Shown: positions 8,404 through 17,686, counted from the stretch's first letter. The stretch: 64,000 nt of DNA from CAYGLF01 sp964350945 (GCA_964350945.1 CAYGLF010000006.1:16067-80066); one strand, 5' to 3'. Numbers and translations are program-made. The notes: a model not told the origin generated them from the letters alone.

Positions 8404-9377
8404 CGTTTTTTAAGGCGAGTAGATACGTAGTGAAAGTCTGGATCAAAGAGAGCTGGAAGCTGCGACTTGAGAGCTAAGAACTTTTCGATGTCCTCTTTTT
8501 CAGTCAACCCCAGGCACCCTAGAATCAGGTGAACCACTAAGTTAGGGAAATTTAGGCAGAGGAAGTTTTGCAATAGTTTGAGAGATTCTTTAGCAAAAGC
8601 TTCATTTTCACCTTGATGGACCAGGCAGATGGCCGCTTTTTCGTTATCCTGAGTTATCGGCTGATTCTTTAAAACATTCATTAAGAATTCAAAGGCGGGT
8701 TTGCCGATATCTGTAAGAGCTGTTAGGACGACTTCTTCATGAAAGATGGGATCTTCTAATTGCATGCTTTCAAAAAGAGGGATGATCGCTTTTTCTGCTT
8801 TCATTTTTCCTAAGCATTTTGCAGCGTGCGTAGGTGCTTTTCCATAACCTGGAAAGAGAGGGTTTTTAAAGTCTTCTGTCTTGAGAATCTCTACAAGGTA
8901 GGGGATGGTGCGTTCATTTTTAATGAGTTGTTCAATTTCTTCTTGTGGGTCTATCTCTTCAGTTAAAATAAGGTCAGCAAGGAGCTTGGGAACAGACTGC
9001 TCATTTTGTGAAATAGAGAGAAGCTTGCGAAGGCCTTTGTAGAGCTCTGTAATACTTTTAACTTCTAAATGCTCTTGCTCAGAGAGTTTAAAAAGGGCCA
9101 AATCCTGCTGGAGTTGATTTTGGTAGTGCGCTAATTTTTCGATATCTTTAAGGCTAAAGTCTAAAGAGCAACCCACCCCTTCATTTTGGTAATACTGGAT
9201 CATAAATTCGAATTTTCCACCAAAATGGGCATTGCGGTGTAGTAGAATTTGAGTGGCAATATCATCTGCGATCGGTAGAAACTCAATGTTATCTTCGAAA
9301 GTACTTGGGCTTACTGTCTCCTCATTTTTGGGATCAGTCTCGTTGATTTGCTTCAGTAATTCAGTAAATGATGACAT
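8397..9377 (-). CDS. Hypothetical protein with HEAT-like helical repeats
   Basis: 326 residues, acidic, without a signal or membrane segment. The region from about 150 to 310 has paired helices resembling HEAT/PBS-lyase repeats (APTHAAKCLGKMKAEKAIIP, then FHEEVVLTALTDIGKPAFEF, then KAAICLVHQGENEAF), usually a protein-binding scaffold. It ends in a basic RLKKRY tail. A strong RBS (GAGGAG) precedes the ATG, which shares one base with the lipA stop (TAATG), so it is translationally coupled to lipA. Function unknown. Confidence 0.8.
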   Translation of the reverse strand: MSSFTELLKQINETDPKNEETVSPSTFEDNIEFLPIADDIATQILLHRNAHFGGKFEFMIQYYQNEGVGCSLDFSLKDIEKLAHYQNQLQQDLALFKLSEQEHLEVKSITELYKGLRKLLSISQNEQSVPKLLADLILTEEIDPQEEIEQLIKNERTIPYLVEILKTEDFKNPLFPGYGKAPTHAAKCLGKMKAEKAIIPLFESMQLEDPIFHEEVVLTALTDIGKPAFEFLMNVLKNQPITQDNEKAAICLVHQGENEAFAKESLKLLQNFLCLNFPNLVVHLILGCLGLTEKEDIEKFLALKSQLPALFDPDFHYVSTRLKKRY

Positions 9378-10339
9378 TATTTTTTCTCCTCAAATTTCCT
9401 TTGGACTAGGTCCGCATTATAGCTTGAGCGGACAAAAGGCCCGCTGTGCATGTATTGAATTCCTAATTGGCGCCCATATTGGGCATACTCCTCGAATTCT
9501 TGAGGAGTGATGAAAGCTTTGACGCGTAGTTTCTTGGGGTTTGGCTGTAAGTATTGTCCAATAGTGACAATGTCACAACCAACCTTTTGTAGGTCGTCAA
9601 TTGCTCGAAAAACTTGTTGTTTGGTTTCTCCAAGCCCGACCATAATCCCTGACTTAATCAGCAGGTGAGGGGCTTTATTTTTAACATAGCTTAAGATTTC
9701 TAGTGTGCGTTGGTAGGTCGCTTTGTGGCGGACGCGAGGGGTCAGCTCTTGGACGGTTTCTAAGTTGTAGTTAAAAATTTTAAGGTCTGTTTGAATGACT
9801 TGGTCAATGGCTTGGAAGTTCCCTTCAAAGTCAGAGGTTAACACTTCAACGCTGCTAGCGGGGATCTGCAATTTAATTTCCTGGATAATCTTGGCTAAAT
9901 GGGCAGCTCCTCCATCTTCTAGATCATCTCTTGCAACCATAGTTAGGACAATGTGTTTGAGGCCTAATTTTTTAGAGGCACTGGCTACTTTTTGTGGCTC
10001 AAGAGGATCCAGAGGGGGTGGGGCTTTAGCAAAATCAATGTCACAAAAACCGCAGTTTCGGGTACAGGCTTTGCCCATTGTCAAAAAGGTCGCAGTCTTT
10101 TTAGAGAAGCACTCCATTAAGTTGGGGCACTTTGCTTCTTCACAAACTGTTGGCAAGTGATCTTGCTCTAAAATCTGGTTGGTTTTCCAAAGGAGTTCTC
10201 CTTGTGGAAGTTTGCGGTGAAGCCACGAAGGGAAGCGTCCAGTGTTCACGATACGACCTGATGGCTGCTGCTCTGGATTGGGTGGGAGCACATTTTTTTT
10301 GATTTTAGGTCGGGGATCAAAGGAGTCGCGTTGTGTCAT
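9377..10339 (-). CDS. lipA: Lipoyl synthase LipA
   Basis: A 320-residue radical-SAM enzyme that inserts two sulfurs into protein-bound octanoyl chains to make lipoyl groups on 2-oxoacid dehydrogenases and the glycine cleavage system. Both iron-sulfur clusters are visible: the auxiliary cluster motif CEEAKCPNLMEC (CX4CX5C, near residue 61) and the SAM cluster motif CTRNCGFC (CX3CX2C, near 92). The C-terminal RSSYNAD contains the conserved RSS ligand to the auxiliary cluster. Length is normal. It starts 2 bp after lpdA, matching chlamydial order CT557-CT558. Confidence 0.97.
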   Translation of the reverse strand: MTQRDSFDPRPKIKKNVLPPNPEQQPSGRIVNTGRFPSWLHRKLPQGELLWKTNQILEQDHLPTVCEEAKCPNLMECFSKKTATFLTMGKACTRNCGFCDIDFAKAPPPLDPLEPQKVASASKKLGLKHIVLTMVARDDLEDGGAAHLAKIIQEIKLQIPASSVEVLTSDFEGNFQAIDQVIQTDLKIFNYNLETVQELTPRVRHKATYQRTLEILSYVKNKAPHLLIKSGIMVGLGETKQQVFRAIDDLQKVGCDIVTIGQYLQPNPKKLRVKAFITPQEFEEYAQYGRQLGIQYMHSGPFVRSSYNADLVQRKFEEKK

Positions 10340-10341
10340 AG

Positions 10342-11733
10342 CTATTTTCTCTTTTTAGGAGGAAAGTGAATGGGGGTTTCATTAGCAACTAAAGCTGCTT
10401 CAAGCCAGGCTTCTGCAACGGTGGGATGTGCATGGATTGTGTCAGCTAGGTCGTCTAGTGTCAATTCACAGCGAACTGCAAGGGTGATTTCAGCAATCAA
10501 AGCAGAGGCTTCATGTCCAATGACCTGCCCCCCGATAATTTGGCCTGTTTTTTTATCAGATACAATTTGAACAAACCCTTCGGTTTCAAGCGCTGCTTGT
10601 GATTTTCCTAATGCCATAAAAGGGTATTTACCCACTTTAGTTTCAATCTTTTGATCTGCGGCTTCTTGAGGGAGCAATCCGACTGTGGCAATTTCAGGAT
10701 TGGTAAAAACAACTGCAGGAACGGCATTGTAATGCATTTTTGAGTCCTTACCCGCTGCATTAGAAGCCGCAACAATTCCTTGGTGAGAGGCAACATGTGC
10801 CAGCATCCATTTGCCAGTGATATCCCCAATTGCATAAATACCAGGGACATTGGATTCTAAGCGATCATTGACTTCAATCACCCCATGTTGGGTGACCACT
10901 CCTGCCTTTTCTAATCCAATATTCTCTGTGTTTAAGCTGCGGCCAATAGAGACAAGAGCAAGCTCAGCATGAACTGGCGGGGCGTCTTTTAGTTTTACGC
11001 TAACTCCTGTTTTTGTAGTGTCTATCCCTTCCACAAATACGCCGGTTTGAATTTCAATCCCTTTATTTTCAAAGTTTTTGGTCAAACAGGTTGCCAGTTC
11101 AGTTCCTTGTGAGGGGATGATGGTCTCCATCGCTTCTAAAATATGAACTTTTACGCCATAGTCAGCAAAGCAGGAGGCAAACTCACACCCGATGTATCCC
11201 CCTCCAATAATAGCGAGGCTTTTGGGAAGCTTTTTAAGGTTTAAAATAGATGTTGATGAAAGAATTTTCTCATGATCAAAAGGAAAAGAGGGGATGTCTT
11301 TGGGTTCTGAACCCGTCGCGATAATGATTTTTTTCCCTTCTAAGATCTCGTTATCTTCTCCAGTTACCTTAATGGTTCTAGGGTCTGTAAATTTCCCGAA
11401 TCCCTTAAAGATGGTGATTTTGTTAGACTGGATGAGTCCAGTCAGGCTTGCGCGGACCTTCCCAACCACTTGATCTTTTCGGGCAATCATTTTGTCAAAG
11501 TGAATCACAGGCTCTGAAACCTCGATGCCATAGTCGCTGGCATGTTTGATTTTATGGGCTAGGTGAGCATTTGCTAGAAGTGTTTTAGAGGGGATGCAGC
11601 CTCGATTTAAACAGGTTCCTCCCATTTCTTTGGCTTCTATAAGCGCTACACTTTGATTTAACTGAGCCGCTTTAATAGCAGCCACATAACCTCCTGGGCC
11701 GCCCCCTAGTACGATGACATCAAATTTTTGCAT
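10342..11733 (-). CDS. lpdA: Dihydrolipoyl dehydrogenase (E3)
   Basis: 463 residues from the ATG at 11733. A TTG two codons upstream (11739) is better spaced from GGAG and cannot be excluded. FAD-binding GGGPGGYVAA at the N-terminus, redox-active disulfide CLNRGC near 42-47, NAD-binding GGGYIGCEFA near 178 and the C-terminal HAHPTVAEAW with the catalytic His-Glu pair identify E3, which reoxidises lipoyl groups of pyruvate and 2-oxoglutarate dehydrogenases. It precedes lipA by 2 bp, so lipoate synthesis and use are cotranscribed. Confidence 0.97.
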   Translation of the reverse strand: MQKFDVIVLGGGPGGYVAAIKAAQLNQSVALIEAKEMGGTCLNRGCIPSKTLLANAHLAHKIKHASDYGIEVSEPVIHFDKMIARKDQVVGKVRASLTGLIQSNKITIFKGFGKFTDPRTIKVTGEDNEILEGKKIIIATGSEPKDIPSFPFDHEKILSSTSILNLKKLPKSLAIIGGGYIGCEFASCFADYGVKVHILEAMETIIPSQGTELATCLTKNFENKGIEIQTGVFVEGIDTTKTGVSVKLKDAPPVHAELALVSIGRSLNTENIGLEKAGVVTQHGVIEVNDRLESNVPGIYAIGDITGKWMLAHVASHQGIVAASNAAGKDSKMHYNAVPAVVFTNPEIATVGLLPQEAADQKIETKVGKYPFMALGKSQAALETEGFVQIVSDKKTGQIIGGQVIGHEASALIAEITLAVRCELTLDDLADTIHAHPTVAEAWLEAALVANETPIHFPPKKRK

Positions 11734-12016
11734 GGTCAATTTTCACTCCAGTCACTTTTTTTTACCTATAAGGATTCTTTGAAGAAATGGCAAGCCCCCT
11801 CTCCATAATTAACAGACAGTATAGGGGAAAAAAACTTAAATTCAAATGATCAAATTACAAGATTCATTGAGTGTTTTTGTTTCAAATTTTTATTTAAAAG
11901 GGTTTATTTTTGACGAATTAATTTACTTTCTTCATACTGGGCACCAGTCATCGATTCGGAGCTTTTGTTCTGTATATATCTAAAAAATCGATCTGGTCAA
12001 ACAAGGAATTGAGAAG

Positions 12017-12538
12017 ATGAGCACTAAAACCCATAAAAAATTATGTTGGAGTTGCGACGGATATGTTCATGTCTATGAAATGCAATGTCCTTATTGCGGC
12101 GCCAATTTAGTTGAGCGAGAAAAAGCAGAAGCTGAGGAGAGTGCCCCATTAGCGTCTAGTCAGAGTCTGGCTCAAGAGCCAAAAGAGGCGTTAGCTCCTC
12201 CTTATCAAGGTTATAACTATGGCTATACAGAGCCCTCTCCAAATGAATCTAGAGAGGAGTCGCAAGAGGAGTCGCAGCCCGAGCCTGTGCGCGAAGATCT
12301 CGAAAGCCCATTGGCCACGTTGTTGCTGCTGATTCCTGGTTCAGTCTTCTTTATACTAGGGTGTGCCCTGTGGTGGTTTTCAAGTGATGGCGTGTTGACT
12401 TTTACCTTTAAAGCGAAGTACTGGCCTCTATTTTTAGTCGGGGCACTGCCACTTTTATACTTTGGCTATCGATCTCTTTTTTCAACCGCTAAGCCCGCTC
12501 AACACGAGCTTTCTCCGTTTGATCTTCAGTCGGGATAG
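12017..12538 (+). CDS. Zinc-ribbon, proline/glutamate-rich linker membrane protein
   Basis: 173 residues in three parts: an N-terminal zinc ribbon with two CxxC pairs (C10/C13 and C24/C27), an acidic Glu/Ser/Pro-rich linker with repeated EESQ (about 38-98), and two C-terminal transmembrane helices (about 100-125 and 135-155). Zinc-ribbon-plus-TM proteins of this type are common and mostly uncharacterised. It is convergent with secA and overlaps it by 13 bp, so transcription of both is close-ended. Function unknown. Confidence 0.75.
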   Translation: MSTKTHKKLCWSCDGYVHVYEMQCPYCGANLVEREKAEAEESAPLASSQSLAQEPKEALAPPYQGYNYGYTEPSPNESREESQEESQPEPVREDLESPLATLLLLIPGSVFFILGCALWWFSSDGVLTFTFKAKYWPLFLVGALPLLYFGYRSLFSTAKPAQHELSPFDLQSG

Positions 12539-15500
12539 GAGACCATATCACAACATTTTTTATGTTTCTTGCCGCTCCCGCAGGGGCAAGGTTCGTTGCG
12601 TTTGGTCCTCTCCTCTAAAACTACTGTTTGTCCTTTACGACCCTCTTCCTGGGTACCTTCCATAGCAGAATCCATCTGAGGAATTAGCGACCGTTGAGTT
12701 TGAAAGCTTAGGTGGCTGAGCATATCTTGCAAAGAGGCGTGATGTGGATGCATTGAAAGTTTGAGCTTAAATATTTTGGTCAAGATCGCTGTATTGAGTT
12801 CGTGTACCATAGACTCGAAGGCTCTAAAAGATTCGCGCTTAAATTCAATAAGAGGGTCTTTATTTCCAACCGAGCGAATAGATACTTCAGAGCGTAAATA
12901 ATCAATAGTTAGCAAATGTTGCTGCCAATGCTCATCGATCGTTTCAATAATCAAGTTTTGCGCTGATTGGTTGAGAATCGGGTTGAGGGCCTGGCTAGAG
13001 GGTAGGTGAGGCATGTTTTCAAGTTCACCTTGTCGAATGGCATTCATTTTTTCAGAAAGAGCACAGCTAATTTTCTGTGTGAGAAATGCTTCGAGTTCAC
13101 TCGCTGAGTCAAACTTCTCAAGATCGTCTTTCTCAAAGTGGACAGGGAAGATTTCTAAAAGCCATTGGTAGAGGCTCTCAGTGTCCCATTTCCCTTTAGA
13201 GGTTTTCCGATTAAAACAATGATGTGCTTGATCGCCTACTACATCTGCAAGTAGGTCCTGGATGTGCTCAATGGCTTCTTCTGTATTGAGAATTTCATTG
13301 CGGAAGCGGTAAATTTCTTGGCGTTGTTTATTGATGACGTTGTCATATTCGATGGTGTATTTTCGCATCGTATAGTTGCGTTGTTCGATTCTCTTTTGAG
13401 CGGTTTCTATCGATTTATTTAAGATACCAGCTGAGATGGCTTCTCCTTCAGGAGGGCGCCATTTTTTAATCATTAAGTTGAGTTTTGGAGAGGCGAATAG
13501 GCGCATGAGAGGGTCTTCAAAAGAGACGTAGAACTTAGAAGATCCAGGGTCTCCTTGACGAGCACAACGGCCTCTTAATTGGCGGTCAATTCTTCGCGAT
13601 TGGTGACGGCACGTGGCGATGACATGCAAGCCTCCTTGCTCAACAATGGAAGGATCTAGTTTGATGTCGGTTCCACGCCCAGCCATGTTGGTGGCAATGG
13701 TAATAGAGCTTACATGCCCTGCCTTAGAGATGATTTCAGCTTCTTGCTTATGTTGTTTTGCATTTAAAACTGTATGGGGAAGTCGGTTGGCTTTCAAAAT
13801 GCGAGAGAGCTTTTCAGAGATCTCGACGGATTCAGTGCCGATTAAAATAGGGCGCTTTTGAGCATGCACCTGTTGAATCTCTTTAATAATCGCATTATAT
13901 TTCTCACGCTCTGTCATATAGATTTCATCATGAGCATCTTTGCGAATACAGGGAACATGTGTGGGGATAGCCAACACATCCATTTTGTATATTTCTTTAA
14001 ATTCCGAAGCCTCAGTCAAGGCTGTTCCTGTCATTCCCGCAAGTTTTTCATACATTCGGAAGTAATTTTGCAGGGTGATCGTTGCGTATGTCTGCGTCTC
14101 TTTTTGGATTTCAAGGTTCTCTTTAGCTTCAATTGCTTGGTGAAGGCCATCAGAGAAGCGGCGACCTGGTTGAGGGCGTCCGGTGTTTTCATCAATAATG
14201 ACAATCGCATCTTCTTGAATAATATAATCGACATCTTTTTCCATCAAAAGATGTGCACGCAGCATTTGGCGAAGGTTGTGTGAGCGTTCTTTGCGCTTAG
14301 AATCTTGTTCTTGTAGAGCTGTTTTTTGCTGCATTTTTTCATCAGATGAGAGTGCCTCATTATTTTCAATTTCAGCATACAAAGGGCCGAGATCGAGCAT
14401 GGTAAATTCATCATAAGAGTCATCTTCAGAGCGTTCTGTCCATGCTGAAATCCCTTTGTCGGTTAGCTCATACTCACTTGCTTTTTCATCAACGGTAACA
14501 AAGAGATCTTTTAAGGTCTTTGCTTTTGCTTCTTTGTTCACTTCCCCGTAGTAGTAAATATCTAGGGTGTCTAGGCGCTCTCTTAATTCGGGGTCTTCTA
14601 AAATGCGCTTAAGGACTTTGTTGCGAGGCATCCCTTTGCTGACGACCCATAGCTTTTCAATGGCTGCGTCGACTAAGGCTGATTGTTCCTTACTCAGTTT
14701 CACAGGCTCACTATCCGACCGCACTTCATAGCCACTTTTTTCGAGTAATTTTTTAGCGTCTGTTGCATAACCATTACAGATGTCGCGCTGATTTTTGATG
14801 ATTAAAGCCACATTTTCTTTCAGCTCATGGTAGAGCTGTTTGCTGTGAGGCACTGGCCCTGAAATAATGAGTGGAGTTCTTGCTTCGTCAATTAAAATGG
14901 AATCAATCTCATCGACGATAGCATAAAAATACCCCCTTTGAACTTGCTCGTTTTTACTCATAGACATCGAGTTGTCGCGCAGGTAGTCGAAGCCAAATTC
15001 AGAGGCTGTTCCGTAGACCACATCTAACTGGTAGATGGCGGCTCGCTCAGAGTGTGGGGTGTCGTTGGTTAAAGGGCTGCAGCTGATATTTAACCAATTG
15101 AGGACAGGAGCATCCCACTGGCAGTCTCTGCGGGCTAAATAGTCGTTGACGGTTACTAAATGGACGGGTTTTTTCGTGATGGCATTGAGGTAGATAGGCA
15201 AGATGGCAGTGAGCGTTTTCCCTTCTCCTGTCTGCATTTCAGCAACGCAGCCATGATGCATGGCAATTGCTCCAATAAGCTGCACGTCGTAGGGGACCAT
15301 GTTCCATGTTTGAGTGTATCCTGAAACCTGAATTTCGGTACCCACAAGGCGTCGGCAGGTATTTTTAACAACCGCAAACGCTTCAGGAAGCAAAGCGTCT
15401 AAAGACTCGCCTTTTTGGTAGCGCTCTTTAAACTCTTGAGTTTTTGCACGGACTTGATCGTCAGTAAGTGACTGTAGATGCTCTTCAAGTTGGTTGATTT

Positions 15501-15576
15501 TTTGAACAATATGGTGGTACTTTTGGATTTGTCGGCTTTGTGCAGTTCCAAATATTTTCTTTAAAAGGCTGAGCAT
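12526..15576 (-). CDS. secA: Protein translocase ATPase SecA
   Basis: A 1016-residue SecA, motor of the Sec translocon that pushes unfolded preproteins across the inner membrane. Walker A is MQTGEGKTLTA (about 114-124), Walker B/DEAD-type VDEIDSILIDEARTPLI follows near 215, and motif VI-type QLRGRCARQGDPG is near 655. The C-terminal tail ends with the zinc-binding CPCGSGKKHKKCC. Length exceeds E. coli SecA (901 aa) because of an insertion around 295-430, as in other chlamydiae. In this genome it would serve autotransporters such as the giant one at 27.4-44.6 kb. Confidence 0.98.
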   Translation of the reverse strand: MLSLLKKIFGTAQSRQIQKYHHIVQKINQLEEHLQSLTDDQVRAKTQEFKERYQKGESLDALLPEAFAVVKNTCRRLVGTEIQVSGYTQTWNMVPYDVQLIGAIAMHHGCVAEMQTGEGKTLTAILPIYLNAITKKPVHLVTVNDYLARRDCQWDAPVLNWLNISCSPLTNDTPHSERAAIYQLDVVYGTASEFGFDYLRDNSMSMSKNEQVQRGYFYAIVDEIDSILIDEARTPLIISGPVPHSKQLYHELKENVALIIKNQRDICNGYATDAKKLLEKSGYEVRSDSEPVKLSKEQSALVDAAIEKLWVVSKGMPRNKVLKRILEDPELRERLDTLDIYYYGEVNKEAKAKTLKDLFVTVDEKASEYELTDKGISAWTERSEDDSYDEFTMLDLGPLYAEIENNEALSSDEKMQQKTALQEQDSKRKERSHNLRQMLRAHLLMEKDVDYIIQEDAIVIIDENTGRPQPGRRFSDGLHQAIEAKENLEIQKETQTYATITLQNYFRMYEKLAGMTGTALTEASEFKEIYKMDVLAIPTHVPCIRKDAHDEIYMTEREKYNAIIKEIQQVHAQKRPILIGTESVEISEKLSRILKANRLPHTVLNAKQHKQEAEIISKAGHVSSITIATNMAGRGTDIKLDPSIVEQGGLHVIATCRHQSRRIDRQLRGRCARQGDPGSSKFYVSFEDPLMRLFASPKLNLMIKKWRPPEGEAISAGILNKSIETAQKRIEQRNYTMRKYTIEYDNVINKQRQEIYRFRNEILNTEEAIEHIQDLLADVVGDQAHHCFNRKTSKGKWDTESLYQWLLEIFPVHFEKDDLEKFDSASELEAFLTQKISCALSEKMNAIRQGELENMPHLPSSQALNPILNQSAQNLIIETIDEHWQQHLLTIDYLRSEVSIRSVGNKDPLIEFKRESFRAFESMVHELNTAILTKIFKLKLSMHPHHASLQDMLSHLSFQTQRSLIPQMDSAMEGTQEEGRKGQTVVLEERTKRNEPCPCGSGKKHKKCCDMVSYPD

Positions 15577-15618
15577 GTTTTCCTGTTTTCTTATGTTCCC
15601 TAACAGACATGATAATGA

Positions 15619-15657
15619 AAATAAGACTTTATTGCAAACTGCAATAAAGTCTTATTT
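15619..15657 (-). terminator. Perfect 18-bp hairpin between the 15691 gene and secA
   Basis: Arms 15619-15636 and 15640-15657 are exact inverse complements with a 3-base loop. The hairpin follows the stop of the minus-strand gene at 15691 and precedes secA, with T-rich sequence on the 3' side (minus strand). It is AT-rich for a terminator, so an operator or RNA-processing site is an alternative. Confidence 0.55.
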
Positions 15658-15690
15658 CAGATAAAAAAATAAAATATTTACTATATGTTT

Positions 15691-16686
15691 TTAACCTATT
15701 TCAACTTGATTAGCTTGGGCATTGGAATCAGCAGCATTTAAATTTGAGAGTGCTAAGGCAACCAACATGGTTGAAATGGCATAAGTAATGCGATTGTAGA
15801 GATCTCCAAAAGGAGTTCTTCCTTCTTGATCTCCCCAGAGAATATCGCGAACGATATTTGGAACTAGCGCTAAGGCTAGGGTCGACAGCATCCACCCTAT
15901 TGTGCTCAAAGGACCTTCTTCAAACAAAATATTTCCAGCAGCAAGACTTGTGATAGCTGTTTGAGATGTAAAAATAAGTCGGTTAGAAAAACTTTGGAAG
16001 AGTCCATCTGATGGCAGTGCGACCCCTTTTAAAATAAAAGGCAAGCAGGCTAAAATGCAGATTATGTTGAGCCCGTGTAAGAGGCTCTCTTTATCTACGA
16101 GAGTTTGAGCTATGCTAGTGAGGCTAACTTCTGGTGTTTCTAAAGTGGGTAGGTATTGAAAAATGGAACCTAATTGGTTGAAGATAACTGCAAAAATCTC
16201 AATGATGAATTGGATGTGAATGCTGATTTCTTTTATATTTTGCTCAATTGAAGGCATCCCATTGTAGAGAATAGATCCTGCCTCATGCAAGGCTGTGAGC
16301 GCATCTATAAGTTTTTCATGAGCCCATTGGACTTGTTCGTTACTGGGTAAAATATTCAAAACCAAAGACGCATATTCTGCCACTTTTTGATAGCCTGTCA
16401 GAGTTCCATTCTGTAAGGTTTCTATAGAGGGTGTGTGTTCATAGAGGTAAGTGGTTCCGTTGGCAGTAGCTTCAGCTAAAGAAGCCAAGGCATTAAATGC
16501 CACAAGGAGCACTTCTTTGATTTGCTCCTGTTCAGGGCTATAATTTTCATAAACATAAGACGCTGTTTGAAAAGCTCTGGCGGTAATGTTTTTGGCAGCT
16601 CCAAGGGTGTTGGATCCAGCTTGCAGAGTGCTTTCAATAGAAGGGGTTATTCCATAAAGGGCAGAAGCTATTTCAGAGATATTCAT
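15691..16686 (-). CDS. Putative membrane effector with six ~32-residue P-S-x-E repeats
   Basis: 331 residues, no signal peptide and no family I recognise. The N-terminal half carries six degenerate repeats marked by a conserved Pro-Ser/Thr-x-Glu after an aromatic/hydrophobic turn: prolines at residues 15, 51, 86, 114, 145 and 180 (clear copies ITPSIE, HTPSIE, MPSIE). The C-terminal half (about 200-320) has three or four hydrophobic segments, giving a soluble-then-membrane layout seen in inclusion-membrane proteins. It is expressed from a strong promoter that mirrors the one of the divergent gene at 16838. A secreted host-interface protein is a guess from layout only. Confidence 0.7.
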   Translation of the reverse strand: MNISEIASALYGITPSIESTLQAGSNTLGAAKNITARAFQTASYVYENYSPEQEQIKEVLLVAFNALASLAEATANGTTYLYEHTPSIETLQNGTLTGYQKVAEYASLVLNILPSNEQVQWAHEKLIDALTALHEAGSILYNGMPSIEQNIKEISIHIQFIIEIFAVIFNQLGSIFQYLPTLETPEVSLTSIAQTLVDKESLLHGLNIICILACLPFILKGVALPSDGLFQSFSNRLIFTSQTAITSLAAGNILFEEGPLSTIGWMLSTLALALVPNIVRDILWGDQEGRTPFGDLYNRITYAISTMLVALALSNLNAADSNAQANQVEIG

Positions 16687-16720
16687 ACTATATGTTCCTT
16701 GCGTTTGACACGTTACGTTA

Positions 16721-16749
16721 ATTTTATAATTAATTAATTAATTTGTCAA
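16721..16749 (-). promoter_or_regulatory. Sigma66/70-type promoter for the 15691-16686 gene
   Basis: On the minus strand, TTGACA (16749-16744), a 17-base spacer and TAAAAT (16726-16721) form a near-consensus promoter about 35 bp before the start codon. The spacer and -10 region overlap a TTAA/ATTA repeat run. Confidence 0.7.
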
Positions 16750-16762
16750 GTTTAAAATATAA

Positions 16763-16791
16763 TTGACATTAAAATTTATATTTAATAAAAT
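16763..16791 (+). promoter_or_regulatory. Sigma66/70-type promoter for the 16838-17686 gene
   Basis: TTGACA (16763-16768), a 17-base spacer and TAAAAT (16786-16791), with the start codon 46 bases beyond the -10. Identical in boxes and spacing to the divergent minus-strand promoter; the two -35 boxes are only 13 bp apart. Confidence 0.7.
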
Positions 16792-16837
16792 ATTTATAGA
16801 ACATAGTTAATTAATATATAATAATTGAGGTGTTGAA

Positions 16838-17686
16838 ATGACGATGCCAGCTGTAAATACATTAAATCTTCAATCGATTGCCCAGGGTGCTTTGGCCCTT
16901 CCTGGAGTTGCTGCTCGTGGCGCTTCAAAGATCACTAAAGGGACTGCTCAAGGGACAGGAGGGGTTGTAGGAGCTGCTCTAGGGGTCATCCTGGTTCCTT
17001 TGGCGCGGACGTCAAGAGAGGCTTTAAATGGCCTGAGAATAGCTCAAGAGCCGCATCCGCGTATGGTCAGCTTAATCACAGCTGTAACAGCGATTGTTGG
17101 GGGTCACTTTCTGATTGGATCAGAGGATGTTGATTCTTATCTATTTGTAATACAATGTGTTGTGCAATTATCGTTATTAATATCTTTAAATAGTTCCCTT
17201 CCTCGATCCATGATTCAGAATGCGATTTTTCTCTCAATTGCGGCGGGATTAGTTCCCTCCAAGGCCATTATGGGTTTATTCCAAGGGGTTTTACAGGGGC
17301 CTGGAATCGGCTGGAGGGTTGGATCACAAGCCATGGGAGCATTACATGATGGGGTAGAATTTACTTTAAGTACCCTTTTTTCAACCGCTTTATGGCCTCT
17401 TGTTAAGGCGGCGCAGGGAGGGGTGTACGTGACAACCTCTACAGTTTCTTTAATGCTAAAGACTCTTCAGCTTGCTTTACAGCTAAGCTTGGCTATTGTC
17501 AAGGTTTGTGTAAAAAGTGTTCGTGCGACTTGTCGACTCACGGCAGCAGCAGTTGGAATGACAGTAGCGGCTGCAAAGGAGCTTCCAGCTTTACAAATCA
17601 TGATGTTACTCGCTTTTTATTTGCATCTTTACACTTTTGAATCTGCCTTGGACAATATGTTCAATATTCCTATGATTGAAAGCTAA
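16838..17686 (+). CDS. Hypothetical multi-helix membrane protein
   Basis: 282 residues, Ala/Gly/Leu-rich, preceded by a good RBS (GAGG, seven bases before ATG). A Gly/Ala-rich N-terminal region (about 20-55) with GTAQGTGGVVGAALGVILVP is followed by hydrophobic segments near 77-95, 102-120, 125-150, and a long amphipathic stretch with repeated Thr/Lys/Leu (195-250), then a last hydrophobic helix. No Sec signal peptide. Divergent partner of the 15691 gene with a matched promoter, and convergent with the endonuclease gene, overlapping it by 17 bp. Family unknown. Confidence 0.75.
   Translation: MTMPAVNTLNLQSIAQGALALPGVAARGASKITKGTAQGTGGVVGAALGVILVPLARTSREALNGLRIAQEPHPRMVSLITAVTAIVGGHFLIGSEDVDSYLFVIQCVVQLSLLISLNSSLPRSMIQNAIFLSIAAGLVPSKAIMGLFQGVLQGPGIGWRVGSQAMGALHDGVEFTLSTLFSTALWPLVKAAQGGVYVTTSTVSLMLKTLQLALQLSLAIVKVCVKSVRATCRLTAAAVGMTVAAAKELPALQIMMLLAFYLHLYTFESALDNMFNIPMIES

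Noticed and set aside
13858..14283. 141-codon plus-strand frame inside secA
   Set aside because: Antisense to conserved SecA sequence; Phe/Cys-rich composition is typical of a shadow frame.
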